From Juglans regia (Eukaryota > Streptophyta > Magnoliopsida > Fagales > Juglandaceae): a stretch of 64,000 bases of DNA. Of the stretch, positions 9,647 through 27,024 are shown one piece after another; within the stretch, counting starts at the first letter, position 1, and the number at the start of each line of letters is the position of its first letter. The translations under genes were made by a program, and so were the position numbers. The stretch lies in the NCBI RefSeq assembly GCF_001411555.2, contig NC_049905.1:4588001-4652000 (forward strand), written 5' to 3'. The notes beneath the pieces were generated by a model. The model saw only the letters and a list, made by a program, of their open reading frames with translations, had not been told where the DNA came from and ran no database searches.

Positions 9647-11133
9647 CGGAGGCTAGGGTAATGAGACTTTTCTTTCCTTCTTGCTCTCACACCCATTATT
9701 CTCCTTTTTTAGTAGCTTCATGCACAAGCTCTATGACGTGACATCAGTTCTGATAGCAGGATTTCCAACTCTTTTTGCTTTGATTTTTTGGTTTCATATT
9801 CTTTTGCTTTTTAATTTTAATCTTTTGGCAACAAAGAAATTTGTTAGATTATTTGTCTATGGTGAGAAGAGAATCACGAAGTTTAGCCCAAGACCAATAG
9901 TTCTGGCTGATAACTTTCTAGTTACTCTTGGTAAAAAGAAAATTATGGAAGGTTTTTAGACGTTCCAAAGATTTACTTTTCCATGGGCCTTATTAATGAG
10001 ATGTTATACTAAAATACTTGGAGTGGATATAATTGCAGATATGTCACAAATGAAGATGTTGTGGGGTTGAAAGGGAGAGTTGCTTGTGAAATCAGTAGTG
10101 CAGATGAGTTGACCCTATCAAAGCTTGTGTTTAATGGGGTTTTAAGGGACATAATGGTGGAAGAGATGGTTTCTCTCCTTTCTTGCTTTGTCTGGAAGGA
10201 GAAGCTTCAAAATGCTCCCAAGCCTAGGGAAGAACTTGACTCGCTCTTTAACTCGTAGGGTTGCCAAAGTTCAGCTTGAGTGCAAGGTAATAGTGGAACT
10301 TCTTCTTGGTATTGTTCATTTTTATTAGAAGTTTTAACTCAACTCTTAAGTACCAGAAGAATATTATTATAATTTTATCACAAAGATGGAATTTGGAACT
10401 CAATTTTGGATGTTAATTCGGAGTTGAGTGAGTCAACATAAGAGTTGGGTTAAAAGAAACTATGGGTTCAAAGAGAATGAAGTGCCTCATATGATGCACT
10501 TGCTGTTTTTTCTTTTTTCTTTTGAGGGTTCTTCTGGCTTTGTTCCCAAGTTAGATACAAGCTAAGCACATTCTCAAACTACTTTGGAAGTGGGGCAACA
10601 ACTGAAACGAAGATTATCTAGTGATCAGAGGAGCTGTAATGACACTATACGTTTGATGGTTTTCATCAAATGACTTTGAAATGGATTTTATTTGTGTCCT
10701 GCTACATAGTTAAGTCTATTAGGATGGTCCTTTGAGATCATCAGTCAAGCCATATGATTCCATATAAATGTCATAAGAGATGGCAATGTTATTATTATAA
10801 TGTCTGCAAATACGTTGTTTCAATAACTGAGATTGGACCTTTATTTTCTCAGGAGGTCCAAATTGATGTGGAGAACTTTGTGAGTTCGTTTCGGCCAGAT
10901 ATCATGGAGGCTGTGTATGCTGGGGCAAAGGGATCCAAGTTTTATGAGATCATGGAAATTACACAGGTTTTCGAGGGCAGCTTGATCAGGGCAATTCGTA
11001 GACCGGAGGAAGTTCTTCAGCAACTCATACAAGCTGCAAAGTCTATTGGAGAACTGAGCTTGAATCAAAATTTGAAGAGGCTGTTTCCAAGATCAAGAGG
11101 GATATCGTCTTTGCAGCATCTCTCTACTTGTAG

Positions 11134-11904
11134 TTTTTTTACCTGGAGAACAATATTTTTTAATATATATATATATATATTTACGATTTGAGGATGTGGA
11201 ATTATGGCTAACTTATCTGCTGAGGTAAAATGTTTAGGGAGATCGCTTTGCGAGGAAAGTGATGTAAAGATAATTAGATTTAGCACAAGTTCGGGACTGC
11301 ACACCCCGTGGCAATTTTGGGATTGACCTTAAAACGTCATATTTACTTTTCGTTATTCTTTTTTGTTTTATTAGTTTTTTTCTTTTGCTATGAAATGTTA
11401 GTGCAGTTCTAAAGGAAGAAGATGTATGGCATAATAAAATGAAATCAATGAGAAAATGTTACCACAATTTTGGGATATCTTCTGTGCGCTCGCCGTATGT
11501 GCATGTATTTAATTGGTTCGAGTAAACCAAAGTTGTAATACCTATTTTGCTCTCTTCCAAGGTTTTAAATATTGAGGTTGGCATAATCTGATGCTGAGGT
11601 TTACATAGCAAAACCCAGTCGCTTGTGCCCTGTAACAATCAAGTTTTAGCGCACTCTCAATTCTCCGACCTATCTTTGAGGCATTTCCTCGAATGGTTGG
11701 GTAGTAGGTTGAGCAGGAGACATCTTCGATGATGTTAATTAGGTTTAGATTAACCAAAAACGCAAATAAATAGAACAAAAACATAAAAACACCAAAACAG
11801 AAGAATGTCATCCAATCCTTGCATTCGAAATGGCTCAACTATTCAAAAATTTCTGGAGCTTCCATCAGGACAAAAATTCTTCACCTACTTGGTTACTACT
11901 ATTG

Positions 11905-11940
<36 letters not shown>

Positions 11941-12177
11941 TTTACTTATAAAAAAAAAAAAAAAAAAAAGGTCCCCCCATTGTGGAGAGCTGGGAGATGT
12001 GGAGACTTTCTTGGATGCTACCATAAAACTAAAACTAAAACCTATTGGAAGAAAATATTCACTTTTGACATCAAAACTTTGCTTCTTTTGTATACAATTT
12101 TTCCTATCATTAAATGGTGTAAGTGGATTGTCTCATCCTCGACTATGTCGCTGTAAAAAACCGAATAGTGATTCTTC
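11134..12177. other. intergenic region between convergent helicase pseudogene and CDC48C
   Basis: No coding frame is convincing. It holds (TA)n at about 11160-11182 and 11910-11935. A 20-base A-run at 11950-11969 follows TTTTTACTTAT and resembles the tail of the LINE family, suggesting a degraded retroelement 3' end. Confidence 0.5.
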
Positions 12178-18209
<6,032 letters not shown>

Positions 18210-18572
18210 TTTGCCGCCTCCACCTGATCTTCTTCCTCGCTTAGCAATTTAAAAGGATGTTAGCAGCTGCTTAAGGTGACCCCAAAATATTCGTAAGAAA
18301 AAGGAAATTACTAAAAAGGATAGCAGGGACATGCCCCTGCATCCCAGATAAAACGCTGCGTTTCATCACTATGAAACGCAGTGTTGAACAGCTTGCTACG
18401 TCGCGTGAAGAGTCCAGGAGAAGCAGCCTTCGTTGGCCAGCACTGACCTCACTTCCAGATTCGATACTTCACTTCTCAACTCACAGTTTACTAGTTCTCA
18501 GTTATAGGGTTCGAAGCTTCCCCTTCATCCACTCCGCCGTGAGTCCTGGCCACTCCGCCGGCCCCCTAACAG
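18210..18572. promoter_or_regulatory. shared divergent promoter region of CDC48C and NUF2
   Basis: Only 363 bp separate the start codons of the two divergently transcribed genes, so both 5' UTRs and both core promoters must lie here. No clear TATA box is visible on either strand, which fits housekeeping genes. The region holds a strong palindrome (18352-18385) and a weaker one, GCAGGGACATGCCCCTGC, near 18323-18340. Shared control is an inference from spacing. Confidence 0.75.
18352..18385. repeat. palindrome in the divergent promoter
   Basis: CTGCGTTTCAT (18356-18366) and ATGAAACGCAG (18371-18381) are perfect reverse complements around a 4-base CACT spacer. With one mismatch the symmetry extends to 18352-18385. 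It could act as a two-way protein-binding site or a hairpin. Confidence 0.85.
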
Positions 18573-21500
18573 ATGTCGAAGTTCGAGTACCCAATCATGT
18601 CGCGCGGTGAGATAGTGGCAATCTTGTCGGAGTCCCAGATCGCCAACATATCCGAGCACGATCTCTTTAACCCCAACCCGGATTTCATCTCCGAGCTCTA
18701 CACTCGTCTCCTCTTCCACATTGACGCTCTCCATGAGTAATTCCCTCCCTTTCCCCCATTGCTTCTCTTCCACTCAAACCGCAACAATTTGAGTTAGGTT
18801 TTTTAAGCATATTTTTAGATAATTGCAAGATGTCACAGAAGATTTATTCTGTACTCGTTTGATTTTTTATTTTTTTTTCCAAGTTCTGTACTTGTTTGAT
18901 TAGCTTATACTCAGTATTTTTTTTCTGTAAACATTTTCGTGAATTGGCAGTGGAGTGGAGATGGGAATTGTGTCCTAAGGTTCACTAGACTTAGATTTTT
19001 TTACTGTTCATGTAAGTGAAAATTGAAGTCCCGGCAAAGCGGGAATGTGGAAAAAAAAAAAATGATTTGATGTAGCCTTTTGATTTTTATATATATTTCT
19101 GTTTCATTGTTCTCTAATCTTCCTGAATTAGGGGAAATAATCCTAAATTGCAGATAGAATAAAAATATATCTTCTTACTTTAGCTTCTGAGAATTGAAAG
19201 GGAATCTTTGAAAATTAGAGTTTCAAGTTTTTTCCTGGAGAAATTGGATTTCAAACATTGTTTTTTGAGCTCTAAGCTCTTTTCCTTAAGAGTAGCTAGA
19301 TACAGTAATAGGGTTGCAATCTCTGCGTATTCCATTTGAAGAAAGCGGGGTCCTCCATTAAATGAATAATTTTTTCTTGTGAGTTAGGAGTTCCAAATTT
19401 ACCTATTTTTTCAAAGGAGTGCACGGAATTGCACATCCTAGGACTGCAAGTATCATTTCTCTTTCCTTCATGCGGTTTCTGATTCCGGCAGGGAAGATCA
19501 TGGGCAATTGGAGTTCGCAGCGCTCGAGCAGCTTGAGAACCCGGACTTCCATGTTGAATCTGCTCGGATCATGAAGCTGTACAACAGGATAAAGGAGGTG
19601 CTGGCCTCGACAGATTGCCCCAAGAGATTTACCCTCAAAGACCTGATAAGACCGGATACCGACAGGACTGAATTTTTCCTCAGCGCAATTCTCAATTTTG
19701 GTCTTCACAGGTAAGTTTTTTGTTCTTGAAGTTTTTCAGCTTTTATGAGGAACCTAGTTATTGATCACCTACACAAGAAAAGATTGTGAGTTTTTTGACT
19801 GAGTTTGTCTCGCATAATAAACTGTGAATTGTTGTAGAGATGATTCTTGATTATTGTTGAGGTTTAGACGGATACAGTGAGGATTGGCACATTGGCATTA
19901 AGAAACTGTGGTTAATGCCAATTTTCTTATATAAAGATATGATTGTTTATCAGTTACTCTAGATTTGAGAATGCACATTTAGATAGGGAATTCTACGCGC
20001 AAATTAAAAATTTTCTGCTTTTTGAATGTTTAGGAGATGAATTTTGCTGCCTTTAAGTATGAAAACGTAGTTTGCTTTTACAAATGAACTATATATCAAT
20101 GGAGTTTGTCTAGTTGGCTCTGAAGCATCTTTCTTCTATTTTAGCATGTTTCACTCCATTGCGAGATATCTAATGCTTGTGGAGTGACTTCTTCGGACGG
20201 GTTCCTTTGGCTTGGGTAGTCAACCTTTTTTTTTTATTCTTGGAGAGGATTAGGAGGAAGCCCACGTATTATAGCAGTGTGAAAGATGGTTCCTACTTGC
20301 TTGGTATAGTGTATTTGGAGGGAAGGGAACAAACATGAACTGAGTATCATGAACGTTTGAGAAGCTCAAAATTTTATCTTTTAATGTTCTCTTCCTCTTG
20401 AGCCCCTATTGGTTTAACTTTTCACGTTTTTTGTAACCTTCTCAACTTCTGGATATGTGACCTGCTTGCATACACACTGTGTATCTGGATGTGCCTTTTG
20501 TGCAGTTTAATGAAGTTTAATTATTTATTTGTAAAATACTCAGTCCTTTGTTTTCAATCTTTTTTTTTATACATACTTTGTTTTCATTCTTAGACGGGCA
20601 AAACTGGATTTTTTACGTCCAATTGTGGATGAAGTGAGCCTTCTGGAGGAGCAGCAAAGAGAGTGGGAGGCTAAGATATCTCAGGTTCTTTAATAGATAC
20701 ACATGAATAAATGCTTTAAGATAAGCTTCCACTTATGCAGTTATGCTAAATGTTTGCATTGCAGTTGAATGCAGAGATTGAGGACTACAATGAAGCAAGA
20801 GAGAGGGAGATGCCCCTTGTTCAGGAGGTAGATGCAAAAGTTAAAGAATTGCGTCAAACCATTGCAGGACTTAACAATCACCAGATGTCATTGAGAGCTT
20901 CTTTTCGCAAGCTGAAGGAGAAGACTGGAGAAATGGACGAGAAGGTCAGTTTATTGAAAATGATCAGATATATTGGTTAAAATCAATTTGGCCATGCCTA
21001 GTTCTTATTAATAAAATTATTATTTACTGATAAAAAAAATAAATTGCGTGAGAATAATTTACAAATTTTGGGTCTGCTAGGTCAGCTGAGGTAATTGTTT
21101 GCTGTTTGATTAAATCATAAATTTGGTAGTATCGTTCTTTTTAACAGTTAATCTCGAAGAAACAATTTCAGCATTTCTTTGTTTTATGACAAATCAATTG
21201 GAAAGACTCTTAGTTTTTGATTGGTTATATCTGCATAATGATATTGGGAAGCATATATGTTTATGATACATATGTAGTAAGGTATCTACATCCTGCACTA
21301 GCAGTAATTGGTGAAGTTTTTCTCCATTCAATCGGGTTACTTATTTTTTGAGCAGTGTTTGTATCTTATCTGCTTCAACCACAATTATATCTTTCCCAGA
21401 GTTAATAATTATTTTCTTGTTGTTAGATTGTTTGTGCTTATGCGGTAGGTTAATTATTTTGAACCATTACTGTTCTTGCTTTTGCTTTCACGAGTTTGTT

Positions 21501-22598
21501 CACATCTTCCCAGATTTTTCTAGGTCTGAGTTTGTCCTATTAAATACGCAGTATATTTAAAATGTTCTCCTTTGTTGTCATGGAGTTGGTTTTAACAGTT
21601 AAGGTCATGATGCTGTATTTGAAAATAAAGTTTATATGTTAAGCCCATCGTGTAGATTGGCTATTCAATTATGAATTCTTATTTTTTACCTGCTATTGTT
21701 ACCATTGATACAATTTTTTCCGTTTCTTCCAGATTTCCAATGCCGAGTTTGTTCTAGTGCAAAGTGTTCAAGAAAATGCAAACTTACGTTCGAAAATTGT
21801 ACAATCTCCAGAAAAGTTACAGGTATTGCCTTTTATCTCATGAAGTAAGATATTGCATATCATAGAGGAGTTGCTAACATTTAACATTTATGCTCATATT
21901 GAGATTTTGGAGCCATATAATTTAATAAAGTTATTCAATACATGTGCGAGACACAAACAAAAAGGCCTAGTTTATGTTTTGAATCAGAATTTTGACCTCA
22001 TTGCAGCATGAAGAACAGAATATGTTTTACTTATAAAAAAAAAGAACAGAATATGTTTTTAGTCAGAATTTTAACTTACAAAAAAAAATATCATATATTT
22101 TTCAATTTGTGGATTATGGCGGGTGGGGATTGTATGTGGTCTAATGGGAGGGCTTGGTCTAGGCTGGACAGATTTTTGGTGTCTTCTTCTTAGGAAGCAC
22201 ATTTTCCGGATTTATGTCAGAAGAGGCTTCTGAGGTTATGTTCGGATCATTGTCCTATTATTTTGGACTGTGGGGGCATTAATGGAGGGCGTTGGTACTT
22301 CAAATTTGAAAATATGGGGCTGGAGGATGATGGCTTTGTGGATAGGGTAAGGAGTTGGTGGTCTTTGTACCATTTTTCTGGTACTCCGAGTTTTGTTTTG
22401 GTTGGAAAACGCAAAGCTTTAAAACAAGACGTGAAGAAGTGGAATGTGGAGGTTTTTGGGAAGAACAATTCTACTCGTCATCCTCACACCACACACTATA
22501 CATAATATTTTTTTCTCTTACCAAATATGTGATATATGAATGATAAGTAGAAGAACTCAATTAGTTTAGGAAGAATAAAACTTAAAAAAAATTAAAAA

Positions 22599-22633
<35 letters not shown>

Positions 22634-25600
22634 ATAAGGGTGTTGTGTGGGAATGATGTGTAGCAAAGCTCCATTACCCACTCTTTATTTTATCAGCATT
22701 AGTATATACATGTCTGCGAATATGATGTTCTCAACTGGGCTAATTTTCATGATCTTGTATCTACTTCTAGTCTATAACTTGCAACTAGGTGTTCTCTTTG
22801 TATACCTCCTGTATACTTGGGCAGTGCCTGTTTACTTCTATCAATAAAATGTTATTTTACCTATAAAAAAATATGGAGTTTTGTGCATGATGGGTTAAAC
22901 ATCTTACAACCTCTAATTTAGCGTTTTGAGAATGTATTTAGGTGTCTTCTATTGTATACTCCCTGTGTACATGGGCTATGCCTATTCTCATTCATATTAA
23001 TGAAACTTACTTTTTACTGATAAAAAAAAACATCTTACAACTTTTGTGGGAATATCAAGCCTATGTTTTACTTACAAATTCATGTTGGAAGTTGGATGCT
23101 ATATATGATCCTAGATCTCATGTCGTATTTTTTAAATAGAGGGCTCTATGATATTATTCTCGTTTGATGGGCTTTTCGATGTTGTATTTTCATTCTTTTT
23201 ATGTTACTTGTAGTTTAAAGAATTTAAACGGTTTGGACTATCAAGGACATGATGTTTTTCTCTTTCTGTTTAGTGTGTTTGTTTCTATATTTCACACATA
23301 AAGATTTTTCTCTCTGCACTTCTTATCAACATGTTAGTAACTTCTTCACATCTTTGCCTAAAGAGGGCTTTAGAGGAGAAGAAATCGGCTCGGGAGGTGG
23401 CAAAGAATGCTGAAAAAATAGCAATACAATCTTATCAGGATAAGAATGCCATTGTTGAGCTTTATACAAAGGTATACTTCCATCAACGACTATGTTAGTT
23501 ATTCATTCTCATTGGTTTGCCTACTGGTTTATTTCATGAACCCATTTGTAAATGAACTCTTGCCTTTTAACATTTTAAGAAGGCTTACACAAATTTGCTG
23601 TGATTCCTAAAATATGTTCATGGACTTAGAATGCTTGTCCAATCTATTCCAGAAAAGCTTCAAAAATTTAATGCCTTCACTGAAGAAAAGGCTTTTACTA
23701 ATCTGATGTTAACTTCTATTAATTGCATGTTTCATGTGGATATGTTGCGTCTCCTTCATCATTTATGAATTCTAAGTCAATCAAACTTGTGCTACTTGAG
23801 TCCAGTCATTCATGGGAGCTTGAAATTTCCTGCACTGGACAAAGATGCCTGCACATATATATTCCTCAGAATTTTCAATTAGTTACAGTTATATTGTCAT
23901 TCCAAAATCATACCATTCATATGGATGTTAATTTCTTTGCAAGTTTATGCTAAACTCACAGTTAGTTTGCTGTACTTGTGGCCAAATTATCTGATCTATT
24001 ACTCCAAGGAAAACATAACAACGCACATTTATTGGTAATAGCTAAAATGTAGAAGTTAGTCCCTTCAGTGGTATTGCTGCTCTGATTTATGGGAGCCAAT
24101 TAATCCAAGACTCAGCAGAATCCATAATGGTAAACATGCAAACAAAAATATATATATATATATGTGTGTGTATATATATAGGTAAACATGCATGCATGCA
24201 CGCACGAAGAAAAACACAAAATATACAAGCTTAAAAATAGAGGGTAATTCATGATTTCTTTATGTGCTTTTTTTGCAGGTGTTCAAGAAAATGTTCAAAC
24301 ACTTTACCCAGATGCAAGCAATACAAGAACAGGTGAGCATATGATGGAGCTAGATGTGCTTTGCAGCCGAGTAGTAACAGCTGACAGGTTCTTTGTTGGC
24401 CATGGGAAAGGCATTTCTGTGATTTTAATGAATTATTGATGTCCATTAATGGAAAAAAGTTCCAAGCTCTTCTATGCTCAAGATAGAATCATACTTGAAT
24501 TTGTTATTGATCATGCTTTTGATAACATCGGCACCTTTAATAGGTAAACTCAGCCAAATCCATTGAAAAGGACTTCAAGGCTTTAAAGGCTAAACTGAGT
24601 GATGAGGGAATGCTGGATAAGTCACTTGAGGCTAAATTGGTGGAACGACAAGGCAAAGGTAATTTCCTATTTCGGATACATTCTCATATGTTGTTTCCTG
24701 AAGTAGCATTCATGAGCTTAAACCTTTCTTCTTCATCCCCAGTTGAACAGTTGGATGAATTAAGAAAGCAGTTGGAGAAGGAAAGAGATCTAAAATGCGA
24801 GGAGGCTACCAAAGAGTTCAATAATACTAAGTTGGAGGTGGAATCTAGGAGACGTGATCTAGAAGCTAGACAAAGGAATGTTGAAGCTGTGGTTTTGGAG
24901 GTAATTTGCATCTCCTTTTAATCGTGGACTAAGCCATTTCATATGAAGCTGTCAAATATTTCAGTTTCTTCTATGCTGTAATTTATAGGTGGATGCTATA
25001 AATTCAAGGGCTAATTCAGTAAAAGAATCTGGAGCAGCTAAAGTGCAGGAGTTAATTAAAAAATCTGAGGAGATTGTGAAAGAGGTGCACTTTATTAGAT
25101 TCCCTTCTCTGTGTGTATGTCTGTCTCTTATGAAATTGAAACTTGCACTGTACCCTTCCATATAAGCATGATTTAGATCCCGAGTTTGCAGACTGTATGG
25201 CCTGGAGTGAGTGAGAGATATAAACATGTAGACCCTAAAGTATTTATAGCTGCCCAAGTGAATTTCTTGGCAGCATTACATGCTCATAAATGCTATGGGG
25301 TTTACTTCATGTATCTATCTCTATCCCATTCTAGGCCCCATAGTTCAGTCAATAACACTAGGGAATCCAAATCCTATAGACAGTGTCCAAATCCTTTCTA
25401 AGGAGTTGAAGTCCTTCAAAGGAATAACTGGAATTCTATGAATTCTGGGGAATTTACTAAATCGAATTCGTAAAAGAAACATGCTAGGTTTCAACTTACT
25501 ACGGAAGGCTTTGTTTTTAATTTTTTACCATTAACAATGCTCTTAGGAACTTTTCAAAGACATTCCATTTCAACATCCAAATATTACTCAAACACACTTT

Positions 25601-26247
25601 TTAATTTCAAATCATCTACTTTTTCATCTAATCATTACCAAATTTTTATAACTTTTCCAAACTTCCAAACAAAACACAAAAAATAATTCAACTTTTTTAA
25701 ATTTCAAAACAAAAGTAATATTAAAAAAATAATATTCTAACAATATTTTAACTTTAATATTTTTATTCAATTTTTTCTCTCTCCTTTCCCAAAATTTCAT
25801 AAAATATCTTAAATCAAATTATTTCACTGCTATTCACAAATCATTTCAATATTCACGTATTTTTCATCTCATCTTAACATCCAAACGAGGCTTACTTTAT
25901 AATAAACAGCAAAAGTCTTGAAAACAATAGCTTTTTGAATATGAAAACAATAAACGTTAACCAAGTAGAGCCTAGGATTTCTAAATGCCTGTGTGTTTGA
26001 GCATCTTAAATATAACTAGATCAAGCTCTGTCACTGATTTTTTCATTCTCAATGAGGAATTTGAAAAACAAACTTATATTCTTGCTTGTTTTGCTTTTTC
26101 TAAGTCAGTTGGTTTGGTAACTGTGACTTCCATAATTGTTGAACTGAAAATGGTCCAATGCTGTATGGCTGGTTGCAGTTTCACCACTATGCAAAATCCA
26201 TTGAGGTCTTGCTGCCAACAATAGAAGCGGAATCAAATTTTGATTGA
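18573..26247 (+). CDS. NUF2: NUF2 kinetochore protein, 12 exons, intact
   Basis: Exons are 18573-18736, 19492-19710, 20594-20684, 20765-20944, 21733-21822, 23364-23471, 24279-24332, 24544-24658, 24743-24900, 24989-25084 and 26179-26247, with phases that join without a stop. The 219-nt exon at 19492 may correspond to two exons in other species. The product is 447 residues, against about 440 in Arabidopsis. It opens with the calponin-homology-like head (MSKFEYPIMSRGEIVAIL, ELYTRLLFHIDALHE, FAALEQLENPDFH, DLIRPDTDRTEFFLSAILNF). The rest is coiled coil (LNAEIEDYNEARERE, QMSLRASF, NANLRSKIVQSPEKLQ, VESRRRDLEARQRNVE) and it ends in AESNFD. NUF2 pairs with NDC80 in the outer-kinetochore Ndc80 complex that holds microtubules. 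LINE and MITE pieces crowd the intron 21823-23363. I list eleven exons. Confidence 0.96.
20165..20545 (+). mobile_element. degenerate LINE ORF2 C-terminus and 3' end in NUF2 intron
   Basis: GGCTTGGGTAGTCAACC, then GTGAAAGATGGTTCCTACTTGC and GGTATAGTGTATTTGGAGGG, parallel the LINE ORF2 end (AWVMPMRVVD.., WKMIPSC..WCIW). A diverged 3' UTR with TGTGTATCTGG follows. It is heavily mutated and the boundaries are approximate. Confidence 0.65.
22115..22465 (+). mobile_element. LINE endonuclease-domain fragment in NUF2 intron
   Basis: The frame reads WSNGRAWSRLDRFLVSSS, a stop, then EAHFPD..CSDHCPIILDCGG, YFKFENM and WNVEVFG. This is collinear with residues of the full LINE ORF2 at about 6440-6775. 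The fragment has neither a 5' nor a 3' LINE end, so it is a rearranged internal piece. Confidence 0.88.
22467..22672. mobile_element. MITE with ATTCTACTCATCATCC-type inverted ends
   Basis: The left end ATTCTACTCGTCATCCTCAC and the right end GTGGGAATGATGTGTAGCAAAG are imperfect inverted copies around an A/T-rich core with AAGAACTCAATTAGTTTAGG. A second copy is at 38178-38405 and a half copy at 40013-40140. Confidence 0.65.
22690..22876 (+). mobile_element. LINE 3' UTR fragment in NUF2 intron
   Basis: AGGTGTTCTCTTTGTATACC, then CCTGTATACTTGGGCAGTGCC, an AATAAAA signal, and TTACCTATAAAAAA repeat the 3' UTR order of the full LINE at 9540-9631. The left limit is uncertain. Confidence 0.7.
22911..23027 (+). 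mobile_element. 117-bp LINE tail with 14-bp target-site duplication
   Basis: A LINE 3' UTR (AGGTGTCTTCTATTGTATAC, CTGTGTACATGGGCTATGCC, TTTTTACTGATAAAAAA) lies between two exact copies of AAACATCTTACAAC at 22897-22910 and 23028-23041. It is an extreme 5' truncation of the same LINE family. Confidence 0.92.
24148..24180. repeat. (TA)n(TG)n(TA)n microsatellite
   Basis: A TA run, a short GTGTGTG run and another TA run sit in a NUF2 intron. GGTAAACATGCA-type sequence occurs on both sides. Confidence 0.85.
25505..25893. mobile_element. hAT-like MITE (Fagales-type family 1) in NUF2 last intron
   Basis: The left end AAGGCTTTGTTTTTA and the right end CATCCAAACGAGGCTT are approximate inverted copies. 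The A/T-rich core has the recurring order CATCTAATCATTAC, AACTTTTCCAAAC, TTATTCAA, TCATCTCATC. Copies recur at 26551, 35163, 38428, 40178, 50908 and 57080. Confidence 0.65.
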
Positions 26248-26550
26248 GTTGGTATGATTAACCTTCAACCATTATGACATCTATTTTTCTATTTTCGTTT
26301 TTACTGCAAAATGCATCTTGTAGTGCCATGAAAGTTGAATTCTTGTATCCTGTGTTAAAATAGTACAAGTCATCCTTCTCCCATTCTAAAGCTAGCATGG
26401 GCTTTTAATTGGGTGCTTTACGGATAGTTTTGCAGTTGCATAGCATGATCGAACTACAAGTATGTTTTGAACGAGCACTTGATATGACAAGCATCTTAGG
26501 ATATACTTTTTTTTAATAAGTAGCATCTTTGGATATACTAAAAAAAATTA

Positions 26551-26757
26551 AGGCCTCATTTGTTTTCACAGATGAGTTGAGTTGAGATTGAAGTTAAAAA
26601 TTGAATAAAATATTATTAAAATATATATTTTTAATATTATTTTTATTTTAGGATTTGAAAAAGTTGAACTGTTTATTTTATTTTGTGTGAGAATTTAAAA
26701 AAGTAACAATAATTAGATGAGATAAGTTATGAGAAGTTGTGAAAAAAAATGAGGCTT
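26551..26757. mobile_element. hAT-like MITE, family 1, downstream of NUF2
   Basis: This 207-bp element is bounded by AAGGCCTCATTTGTTTTCAC and AAAAAAATGAGGCTT inverted ends. Inside are GAGTTGAGATTGAAG, TTGAATAAAATATTATT and GATTTGAAAAAGTTGAA, shared with the other copies. The rest of the 26248-27024 interval shows no gene. Confidence 0.8.
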
Positions 26758-27024
26758 AAAGAGCTCTTCTGATCATGTACTGTAGATAACAATATGGTTT
26801 GGACTTTCCATCTTTTAATTGACAATAATATTAGTACAACTTTATTTTAATCTCCAAACAAATCTCAACACATATAACTGTTGACAATATTTATACAGCA
26901 AACTCATTTTATAATCAACCGTCAGTACAAGCTAGCTTTGACAGTAATACAACACATTTAATTACTTTGCTGAAAAAATGTCTGTTAATTAAAAAACATC
27001 AATACATTTAGTACATAACAGGAA

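Larger units (their letters stand above)
409..11133 (+). pseudogene. MTR4: MTR4/HEN2-type exosome RNA helicase pseudogene, 3' half, split by a LINE
   Basis: The exons encode the C-terminal half of an MTR4-like DExH RNA helicase, the nuclear exosome cofactor that unwinds RNA for 3' decay. Recognisable exons are 409-665 (motif [13 protein letters not shown] and motif [12 protein letters not shown]), 1403-1526/1528, 2361-2643, 2734-2888, 3427-3577, 3678-3899 continuing at 9647-9657 after the LINE, 10039-10286, and 10853-11133 (DSHCT domain to the natural TAG). The gene is broken. Two extra bases sit at the 1526 donor. The 2644 donor reads GG instead of GT. An extra A near 3540 shifts frame, a deletion near 10250 gives an early TAG, and one base is lost near 11052. 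Compared with remembered plant MTR4, there are single extra codons in GIC-S-ILMV and MML-I-KGN, and VYAWAKG has become VYAGAKG. The 2889 donor is GC. Family identity is very secure; MTR4 versus HEN2 less so. The N-terminal half, including Walker A and DEVH, is not in the window. Confidence 0.9.
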
